Shown here one piece after another: positions 27,304-34,096 of a DNA stretch of 64,000 nt. The notes under the pieces are model-generated. The model ran no database searches. It had not been told where the DNA came from and was given only the letters and a program-made list of their open reading frames with translations. The stretch comes from Stanieria sp964562685 (GTDB taxonomy: Bacteria; Cyanobacteriota; Cyanobacteriia; Cyanobacteriales; Xenococcaceae). The first letter of the stretch is position 1, and each line of letters opens with the position of its first letter. The stretch spans positions 6,939 to 70,938 of the forward strand of contig CAZLUP010000015.1 in the NCBI GenBank assembly GCA_964562685.1. Direction: 5' to 3'. Both the position numbers and the translations under genes were made by a program.

Positions 27304-27786
27304 CTAAATGTCTGCACCCGATTTAGGTTCTTGACCAGCATCGATCACAGCTTCTCTTAAAAAAGTAATTTGTTGTTCAAAATCACTGCCTTCAATGTCG
27401 GATAACAATTGTTGAACACTACTACTAGGTTCATAATTTTCTGGCATAGGAATAATAATGCCTTCATCCATTCCTTGAGCCAAATAATACCAAAATAGTA
27501 ATTTAGTATTTTCACTAAGTGAACCGTATTCGCGACAAATTAAACAATCTTGTTTTTCAATAATCTGACGCTGTACGTTTAGTTGTTCTTCATGGGATAA
27601 TTCTTTTACTTGATTAAATAAACCTTCTGCAATTGTATCGGCAGCTGCACCAGGTGCAGCAGGAGTAACTGAAGTACCGATTTTGGTGTAGACGTACCAA
27701 AGAAAAGCTAATTTTTCATCAGTACTTAATCTTTGATAAGCACCTAATGCGGATTTGACTGTTGCATCAACGTTGTTAGATACCAT
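27304..27786 (-). CDS. Helical carotenoid protein (orange carotenoid protein N-terminal-domain homologue)
   Basis: 160 residues covering only the all-helical carotenoid-binding domain. Trp30/Tyr33 and Trp99/Tyr100 lie at the positions of OCP Trp41/Tyr44 and Trp110/Tyr111 and line the carotenoid tunnel; Arg144 corresponds to OCP Arg155. The OCP C-terminal NTF2 domain is absent, and no separate C-terminal-domain homologue is nearby. HCPs quench singlet oxygen and in some cases phycobilisomes; which applies here is unknown. Nearby genes are sensory and phycobilisome-related. Confidence 0.93.
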   Translation of the reverse strand: MVSNNVDATVKSALGAYQRLSTDEKLAFLWYVYTKIGTSVTPAAPGAAADTIAEGLFNQVKELSHEEQLNVQRQIIEKQDCLICREYGSLSENTKLLFWYYLAQGMDEGIIIPMPENYEPSSSVQQLLSDIEGSDFEQQITFLREAVIDAGQEPKSGADI

Positions 27787-28179
27787 AATTTATTGTTCTC
27801 CAAGTTTGTAAATCTTGACATTTCACTTAATAGAGTAGTTAAAGATTTAAGCTAAAAATAACTATAGAAAGACAGAAATATAACGCAGGATAATTAATTG
27901 CTTGCACGACTACAGATAGATGCGAAGGTATTTCAAAAATCAATAACCGTTTTATGATTAAAATAAATTTGTATTATTAAATGTTTTAATATCGCTTGAG
28001 ATTTAAGAATAATTTTTTTATTATAAATATTGTCTTTACTAACTTGAAATTTCTTTCCTAATACAGCAAAGAAAATTTTATTCAACTTAGTATTGTTAAT
28101 TAATTTATGAGCCAATCCATCAAAGTGCTTCTTTGCCACTTAAGGAATGCCTTTTTTGTTATTAAAAAAACAGAAGAAT
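27787..28179. other. Divergent intergenic region HCP - receiver
   Basis: About 390 bp holding promoters for the HCP gene and the receiver gene. A very AT-rich 68-codon frame on the minus strand (27933-28139) has no supporting motif and I do not count it as a gene. Confidence 0.45.
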
Positions 28180-28623
28180 ATGGCAGAGCAAAAGCAAAAG
28201 TTTGATGATCTCGACAATGCCGAGACACAAAGTGATGGGTTCATTCCTGCTCGGGGCGAACGTAAACCGTTGATTTTAGCAATAGATGATGACCAAGATA
28301 ACTTATTATTTCTCAGCTATATTCTTGTTGCATTGGAATACAATTGTGTAACTACTAGAAGTAGCCAAGAATTTTTATTATTGGTTAAACAGCTTGTACC
28401 AGATTTAATTTTATTAGATATTGTCTTACCAGAAATCAATGGGTTCGATCTAATTTATCAAATTAAACAAGATGCTCAAACTGCTCATATTCCTATTATT
28501 GCTATCACAGGTTTAACTAACACTGATTACAAAATACAAGTCAAACAAGCTGGTTGCGATGATTACCTCATTAAACCATTTTTAATTGAAGACTTAGAAG
28601 TTATTTTAGCTCGATATTTCTGA
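28180..28623 (+). CDS. Single-domain response regulator (CheY-like)
   Basis: 147 residues from ATG 28180 (MAEQKQKFDD), preferred over the 28147 frame opening because AGAAG precedes it and the extra residues are AT-run encoded. Acidic pocket AIDDDQ, phosphoacceptor Asp80 (LILLDIVLPEINGF), GLT and KPF complete the receiver. An about 28-residue polar extension precedes it. Output partner unknown. Confidence 0.88.
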   Translation: MAEQKQKFDDLDNAETQSDGFIPARGERKPLILAIDDDQDNLLFLSYILVALEYNCVTTRSSQEFLLLVKQLVPDLILLDIVLPEINGFDLIYQIKQDAQTAHIPIIAITGLTNTDYKIQVKQAGCDDYLIKPFLIEDLEVILARYF

Positions 28624-28643
28624 GCGGTTTGATCAAACTAGAT

Positions 28644-29012
28644 TTAACTTTCTGGTAATTTTTGAACGGCAAAAATTACAATCGCACTTGTACAATTAGA
28701 TTCGAGAGTTGTATCACAAAGAAAATCAATTACTTTAACATTCATTACGTCTTCGATAATTGTTTTAAGCTGCGGTTTAAGAATACTATCGATCACTTTT
28801 CTGACTTTTTTAGCTAGACAAATTTTTTCGTTATTGTTAAGCATTTTCTCTGGTGGGGTGACAGTACCTTCCAGAATTACAATCAAAGTGCGCTCAAACA
28901 AATAAAAAGATACACTGTCAAGCTGATGTTTAAGTTGGTTTTTATAAATATCCCGAATTTTAGGAGATAAAACGTCCTCCAATACCTTTTTATTAATTGA
29001 CAGATTACTCAT
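28644..29012 (-). CDS. DUF2294 family protein
   Basis: 122 residues matching DUF2294: VSFYLFERTLIVILEGTVTPPEKML and IIEDVMNVKVIDFLCDTTLESN. Function is unknown. A truncated paralogue lies 280 bp upstream (29292-29491), so the locus once held at least two copies. Confidence 0.8.
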   Translation of the reverse strand: MSNLSINKKVLEDVLSPKIRDIYKNQLKHQLDSVSFYLFERTLIVILEGTVTPPEKMLNNNEKICLAKKVRKVIDSILKPQLKTIIEDVMNVKVIDFLCDTTLESNCTSAIVIFAVQKLPES

Positions 29013-29130
29013 TTTTTAAAATTATTTAAATGGTTTGATTATCAAAAAGAAAAAAAATTAATTTGTTTTGAACAATAGCATTTCTAACCTCCAATTTATT
29101 TCTAAATCAGAGTTAGTCAGATTTTGGTTT

Positions 29131-29237
29131 TATAGCAGTACGCTTTTCGATTAGGACAGAAAATATTGGGTTAAAGGGAATAGGGAACAGTAAACAGGCA
29201 AAAACATAATGTCCTAATATTTTTCCGTAGTGCTATA
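29131..29237. mobile_element. 107-bp MITE with 27-bp terminal inverted repeats
   Basis: Left end 29131-29157 starts TATAGCAGTACG and ends ATTAGGAC; the reverse complement of the right end 29211-29237 starts TATAGCACTACG and also ends ATTAGGAC, with only the central few bases differing. It has no coding capacity. The TA at each outer edge suggests a TA-targeting (IS630/Tc1-like) transposase mobilised it. No such transposase is in the window. Confidence 0.85.
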
Positions 29238-29291
29238 ACAAGGCGCATTTGCACCACCGACGGTGCAATTAGCGCGCTCAAAAAGCCTGAG

Positions 29292-29491
29292 TTAACTCCT
29301 AACTTTAGGGATATTATCAGGATTACGCACTTGAGGAGTTTGATCTAGTACTGCAATGATTCCAGTTCTACCTGTTTGCAAAGTTGCGTCACTGAGCAGA
29401 TCGATAATTTTTACGTTAATAATTTCTTCAACTACTTGTTTTAGTTCTGGTTGAATAGCATCATCTAATTGAGGACGAATCTGAGGTAATT
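29292..29491 (-). pseudogene. 5'-truncated DUF2294 gene
   Basis: Reading the minus strand down to the TAA at 29294-29292 gives about 66 residues, including LKQVVEEIINVKIIDLLSD, paralogous to residues 75-122 of the DUF2294 protein at 28644. The N-terminal half is missing; the coding sequence is cut at about 29491, where rod-linker coding sequence begins in the opposite direction. Confidence 0.8.
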
Positions 29492-30007
29492 TACCACCTT
29501 GATTTGTATCAAGAAAAGGGCTTTGAAACAGATATTGACTCCTATATTGACTCTGAAGAGTATACAGAAAATTTTGGAGACAATGTCGTTCCCTACTATC
29601 GCGGTTTTAACACTCAAACAGCACAAAAAACTGTTGGCTTTACTCGAATGTTCCAACTTTACCGTGGTTATGCCAATAGCGATCGCTCTCAGATAGCAGG
29701 TAGTACTTCTCGTTTAGCAAGAGAACTAGCTCTTAATAGTTCTTCTGCGGTAGTTGCACCTTCAGGCGGTAGTGGAGGTTGGGCATATCGTCCTTCTCGT
29801 CAGGGACTTACTCCTGAGCGCACCTTTAGAAACTCCAACAAAGAAGGTCGTATTTATCGGATCGAAATCTCGGCAATGAATTTGCCCAGATATCCCAAAG
29901 TACGCCGTGTTAGTAGAGCTTTGTTAGTTCCTTACGAAGAGTTATCAACAACTCTGCAAAAAATCAACAAAATGGGCGGTAAAGTAGCGAGTGTCACCTT
30001 GGCATAA
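29492..30007 (+). pseudogene. cpcC: 5'-truncated phycobilisome rod linker (CpcC-type)
   Basis: About 170 codons open from roughly 29492 encode the end of the linker-polypeptide domain (GFETDIDSYIDSEEY, FGDNVVPYYRGF, TRMFQLYRGYANSDRS) and an intact CpcD-like C-terminal domain (YRIEISAMNLPRYPKV... LQKINKMGGKVASV). Full CpcC linkers are about 270-290 residues, so about 110 N-terminal residues are lost. Only a TTG at 29504 could start the remnant. cpcD follows 85 bp downstream. Confidence 0.85.
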
Positions 30008-30092
30008 GTTTACAGTTATCTGTCAAGATCAAAAGTAACTGACCTGGTAGCCTCTACTTTTTAACCTTAATTTAAAGGAGATAATCAACAAG

Positions 30093-30353
30093 ATGTTGGG
30101 TCAATCTGTACTCAATGGTAGATCATCTAGTTCACCTTCAGACAACCGCGTTTTTGTTTATGAGGTAACTGGATTAAAACAAAACGAAGAAACCGCTCGT
30201 AATAATTATTCTTTCCGCACCAGTGGCAGTGTTTTCATTCAAGTTCCTTACAATCGCATGAATGAAGAAATGCTGCGGATTACTCGGATGGGAGGCACAA
30301 TTGTCAACATTCGTCCTCTTGGTGCGCCAGAAAACATTGATGCTGATGAATGA
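30093..30353 (+). CDS. cpcD: Phycobilisome rod-capping linker CpcD
   Basis: 86 residues of the CpcD family (VFVYEVTGLKQNEE, SGSVFIQVPYNRMNEEMLRI, GGTIVNIRPL). It caps the distal end of phycocyanin rods. AAGGAG sits upstream of the ATG. It normally ends a cpcBAC(C)D operon; here the upstream linker is truncated and cpcB/cpcA are absent, so how it is transcribed is open. Confidence 0.95.
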   Translation: MLGQSVLNGRSSSSPSDNRVFVYEVTGLKQNEETARNNYSFRTSGSVFIQVPYNRMNEEMLRITRMGGTIVNIRPLGAPENIDADE

Positions 30354-30437
30354 TTAATCAGTCATTTGTCCTTGAGTATTTGTAATTAAGTACAAAGGGC
30401 AAATGACACCCTAACCATATTGAAATGAGAAGTGCCA

Positions 30438-31175
30438 ATGGTTGCTACTATTCAATCTTCCCTCAGAGAACGCCAGCACTATTTAATCCGTCAATTAGCC
30501 AATTCTATTGAAGAGCATTGGCAAAAGTACCTTACTTTATCTCCTTTTGACATACCAGCAGACCTTGGTTATGTTGAAGGAAATTTAGAAGGGGAAAAAT
30601 TAATTATCGAAAATCGCTGTTATCAAACTCCCGAATTTCGCAAGTTACATTTGGAGTTAGCCCGAGTTGGCGATCGCTTGGATATTCTCCATTGTGTCAT
30701 GTTTCCGCGTGCCAATTATCCTCTACCTATTTTTGGAGTAGACTTAGTAGGTAGTCAGGGTCAAATTGGGGCTGCGATCGTAGATTTATCTCCTGGCAAT
30801 AGCAAGGGTGTTTTACCTCAAAGCTATCAACAAGTTTTAGCTGCTCTTCCCCCAGTTGAATTTGACCAACCTCGCGAATTACCTGCTTGGGGAGACATCT
30901 TTTCAGAATTTTGTTTGTTTGTTCGTCCAGTTAATAGCCAAGAAGAAGCGTTGTTTCTTAAACAAGTTAATCACTTTTTAACTCTTCATTGTCAAATTGC
31001 GATTACTACTTCTGCTGTATCTTCTCCAGTCCAACAAAGGGAAATTATGGCAGGACATCATTATTACTGTACTAAACAAAAACAGAATGACAAAACTCGA
31101 CGAGTATTAGAAAAATCTTTAGGCAAGGCATGGACGGATCGATATATGACCATGATGCTTTTTGATACTCCCTAG
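30438..31175 (+). CDS. pcyA: Phycocyanobilin:ferredoxin oxidoreductase
   Basis: 245 residues, four-electron reduction of biliverdin IX-alpha to phycocyanobilin with ferredoxin as donor. The active-site His and Asp are in LDILHCVMFPRANYPLPIF followed by GVDLVG, and the C-terminal KSLGKAWTDRYM is conserved. I chose ATG 30438 over GTG 30432 because GAGAAG (30427-30432) then has 5-nt spacing. It supplies chromophore for phycobilisomes and phytochrome-type sensors. Confidence 0.96.
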   Translation: MVATIQSSLRERQHYLIRQLANSIEEHWQKYLTLSPFDIPADLGYVEGNLEGEKLIIENRCYQTPEFRKLHLELARVGDRLDILHCVMFPRANYPLPIFGVDLVGSQGQIGAAIVDLSPGNSKGVLPQSYQQVLAALPPVEFDQPRELPAWGDIFSEFCLFVRPVNSQEEALFLKQVNHFLTLHCQIAITTSAVSSPVQQREIMAGHHYYCTKQKQNDKTRRVLEKSLGKAWTDRYMTMMLFDTP

Positions 31176-31188
31176 TAATCAGTGACCC

Positions 31189-31235
31189 GTAAGGGCAGTT
31201 TGCGCTTCCCGAAGGGTACGAAGTACTGCCCTTAC
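31189..31235 (+). terminator. Strong hairpin after pcyA, part of a repeat
   Basis: A perfect 11-bp stem, GTAAGGGCAGT (31189-31199) with ACTGCCCTTAC (31225-31235), with a small inner CCC-GAA-GGG stem. It begins 14 bp after the pcyA stop. No T-run, so it may be a palindromic repeat doubling as a 3' boundary. Confidence 0.6.
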
Positions 31236-31520
31236 AGTTACCAGTTACCAGTTACGAATGATGAGGGATTAATAATCAACAATTAGCATAAGCGAAGCGC
31301 ACTACCGTAGGTCTCAACCATCAACTATCAATCATTAACAAAAAAGACTACCAACCGATAACTCCATCTGTGTTCATCTGTGTTCATCTGTGGATAGACA
31401 ATTAACCATTAACCATCAACTATCAATAATTTAGTTTAAGAAAGAGATCTAAGAAACCTTAATTTTAGTAAAAAAATTTAGTAAAATTTAACTAAGAATT
31501 TTAAGAAAAACAGTTTAGTC
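31236..31520. repeat. Intergenic dispersed-repeat tract
   Basis: Contains GTTACCAGTTACCAGTTACG reiterations and, at about 31345-31420, an ACTACCAACC(G/A)ATAACTCC / ATCTGTGTTCATCTGTGG module. The second module recurs at about 54082-54140 and in part at 39755-39785. Confidence 0.75.
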
Positions 31521-33695
31521 ATGGAGCGAATAGGAAAATTTCAAGGAGAGAAATTATTCCTCCAAGCTATATTTGAACGCTCCTTTGAAGCAATTACGAT
31601 TATTGATCGCCAAAATCGTTTAGTAGAAGTAAATTCTTCTGCTTGCGAACTATTTGGTTTAAGCAGAGAAGAATTGATTGGCAAATCAATTGTTAGCTTA
31701 TTTACCTCTCCTTTAGAGCAAAAAAGTCAAAGAAGTAGGTCTACCAATTCTTTACCAAAAGGACTATTCCTCAACCAAGGAAAAGCTCACCCAAAACCAA
31801 ACCAAGCTTGTTCTGCTTGCCCTTTGGAAGAAGTTCAATTTCGCCATCCCAATGGGATGATTAAAACAGTAGAATATAGCCGAGTTGAAGAGTTATTAAC
31901 CAATTACAACTTATTGGTGTTTCGAGATGTGACTAATCTCAAGCGAGCAGAAGAAGAATTGCAACGACAACATCAACGAGTCAAGCTATTTTCCGAAGTT
32001 ACCCTCAAAATTCGTCAATCGCTACAACTCAAAGAAATTCTTCAAACTGCGGTTAATGAAGTCCAAAGAATTCTGAAAGCAGACCGAGTTTTAATTTATC
32101 AAGTGTTGGCTAATGGGACAGGCAAACCAATTAGTGAAGCCGTTTTGCCTGAATACGCGCCTATTTTAGGAATTGAATTTCCTGAAGAAGTGTTTCCCAA
32201 AGATTATCAAGAACTGTACGCAGCAGGAAGAGTACAAGCGATCGCGGATGTTCACAATCCTGAGATGGGTTTGGCTGAATGTTTGATCGACTTTATGGAG
32301 GAATGGAAAGTCCAAGCTAAATTGGTAGTACCAATTCTGCAAAACTTTAAATCTCAAAACGATCCTCTTTGGGGTTTGTTAATTGCTCATCAATGTCAAA
32401 CAACCAGAACTTGGACAGATTTTGAGTTGGAATTGATGCAACAGTTGGCAGATCAAATTGGGATTGCTTTGTCTCAAGCAGAGTTATTAGAAAATTTGGA
32501 AGAATTAGTTACGGAACGTACGGCTAAATTACGGGAAGTTAATAGTAACCTCCAACAAGAAATTAATGACCGTCTCGAAGCGGAAGCAGCCTTAAGACGC
32601 AGTGAAGAACAGTTACGTTTGATTGCCAACGGCTTGCCAGTGCTAATTGCTTACGTAGACAAACAACAATGTTATCGTTTTAACAACGAAGCTTATCAAA
32701 CTTGGTTCGGACTCTCTCCTACCAAAATTTATGGTTGTCATCTTCGAGAAGTTCATGGTGAAGAAGAATACCAAACTATTCGCCAGTATATCGAGAAAGC
32801 CCTATCAGGACAAATGGTTACTTATGAAAAAGATAGTACCTTTCAGGATGGCTGTATTCATTCCCTCAATGTTACCTATATCCCTCACTTAAACCAATCA
32901 GATCGAGACCGAGTCCAAGGATTTTTTGCCCTCAGTAGTGATATAAGCGATCGCAAAGCAATTGAACGGATGAAAGATGAGTTTATTTCGGTAGTTAGTC
33001 ATGAACTTCGGACTCCTCTAACTTCGATTCATAGTTCTCTCAAAATCCTTGCCACAGGAAAATTAGGCAATCTTTCTCATAAAGGACAACGAATGTTGAG
33101 AATTGCCGACGGACAAACTGAGCGGTTAGTGCGATTAGTGAATAACGTCCTCGACTTACAAAGTATTCAGTCAGGCAAAATCAAAATGAAGAAAAAAGCC
33201 TGCAAAGCAACTGAATTGATGATTGAAGCAGCCCAAACGATGCAAACAATGGCACAAGAACACGGAGTGAAGTTATTTGCTGAGTCGGTAGCTTTTGTGG
33301 TTTGGGCAGACCGAGATTATATCATCCAAACTCTTACCAATCTATTAAGCAATGCCATTAAATTTTCTCCCTCCAATAGTACAGTTTGGTTATCGGCAAA
33401 AATAGAACCTCAAGGACAAAAAACTGAGATTCCCTTCGTTACTTTTGAGGTGAAAGATCAAGGACAAGGAATTCCTGCCAATCAACTAGAAAATATCTTC
33501 GAGCGTTTTCAACAAGTAGACTCTTCCGATTCGCGGAAAAAAGGTGGAACTGGCTTAGGATTAGCTATATGTCGTCACATCATTGAAGAACACGGTGGAA
33601 AAATTTGGGCAGAAAGTTGTTTAGGAGATGGTAGTACTTTTTATTTCACTTTGCCTGCATTAACCCAAAAAGGGGGTGATGATCATCAACGATAA
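31521..33695 (+). CDS. PAS-GAF-PAS sensor histidine kinase
   Basis: 724 residues, soluble. PAS 1 (about 10-140), phytochrome-family GAF (about 165-318), coiled coil, PAS 2 (about 360-480), HisKA with His494 (VVSHELRTPLTSIH) and HATPase (NLLSNAIKFS, DQGQGIP, TGLGLAIC). The GAF resembles cyanobacteriochrome GAFs (KLVVPIL, LWGLLIAHQC) with Cys254 near the chromophore-Cys position, followed by Leu rather than the usual His. First gene of a three-gene operon. Confidence 0.92.
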   Translation: MERIGKFQGEKLFLQAIFERSFEAITIIDRQNRLVEVNSSACELFGLSREELIGKSIVSLFTSPLEQKSQRSRSTNSLPKGLFLNQGKAHPKPNQACSACPLEEVQFRHPNGMIKTVEYSRVEELLTNYNLLVFRDVTNLKRAEEELQRQHQRVKLFSEVTLKIRQSLQLKEILQTAVNEVQRILKADRVLIYQVLANGTGKPISEAVLPEYAPILGIEFPEEVFPKDYQELYAAGRVQAIADVHNPEMGLAECLIDFMEEWKVQAKLVVPILQNFKSQNDPLWGLLIAHQCQTTRTWTDFELELMQQLADQIGIALSQAELLENLEELVTERTAKLREVNSNLQQEINDRLEAEAALRRSEEQLRLIANGLPVLIAYVDKQQCYRFNNEAYQTWFGLSPTKIYGCHLREVHGEEEYQTIRQYIEKALSGQMVTYEKDSTFQDGCIHSLNVTYIPHLNQSDRDRVQGFFALSSDISDRKAIERMKDEFISVVSHELRTPLTSIHSSLKILATGKLGNLSHKGQRMLRIADGQTERLVRLVNNVLDLQSIQSGKIKMKKKACKATELMIEAAQTMQTMAQEHGVKLFAESVAFVVWADRDYIIQTLTNLLSNAIKFSPSNSTVWLSAKIEPQGQKTEIPFVTFEVKDQGQGIPANQLENIFERFQQVDSSDSRKKGGTGLGLAICRHIIEEHGGKIWAESCLGDGSTFYFTLPALTQKGGDDHQR

Positions 33696-34065
33696 ATGTA
33701 TCTTACTAATTGATGATGAAGAAACGATTCAAGAAGTGGTGCAAGTAGGAATTGAGATCGAAGTGGGTTGGGAAGTCTTGATTGCTTCTTCTGGTTTAGA
33801 AGGAATCAGTGTCGCCCAAACTCAACAACCCGATGCCATTTTGCTTGATGTCATGATGCCTGAGTTGGATGGTATTTCTACTTTATCTCAGTTACAAGCG
33901 AATCCCAAAACTCAGTTGATTCCAGTGATTTTTCTCACTGCTAAAGTACAAGCTGCGGATAAAAATCAATTGCAAGGGTTGGGAGTAGCAGGAGTAATTA
34001 CTAAGCCTTTTAATTCGATGACTCTTGCTAGTCGAATTGCTAAAATTTTGCAATGGAAAATCTAA
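33679..34065 (+). CDS. Single-domain response regulator
   Basis: 128 residues, receiver only, with LIDDEE, Asp in AILLDVMMPELDG and KPF. The start overlaps the kinase gene by 17 bp, and its AGGGGG Shine-Dalgarno lies inside the kinase coding region, implying translational coupling. GTG 33676 is an alternative start. Probably the direct phosphorylation target of the kinase. Confidence 0.92.
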   Translation: MIINDKCILLIDDEETIQEVVQVGIEIEVGWEVLIASSGLEGISVAQTQQPDAILLDVMMPELDGISTLSQLQANPKTQLIPVIFLTAKVQAADKNQLQGLGVAGVITKPFNSMTLASRIAKILQWKI

Positions 34066-34096
34066 GTTGGTTACAGGAGGTTGATTCTAGTTACGA

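Noticed and set aside
27933..28139. 68-codon minus-strand frame between the HCP and receiver genes
   Set aside because: Very AT-rich Lys/Ile/Asn composition, no Shine-Dalgarno and no motif; lies in the divergent promoter region.
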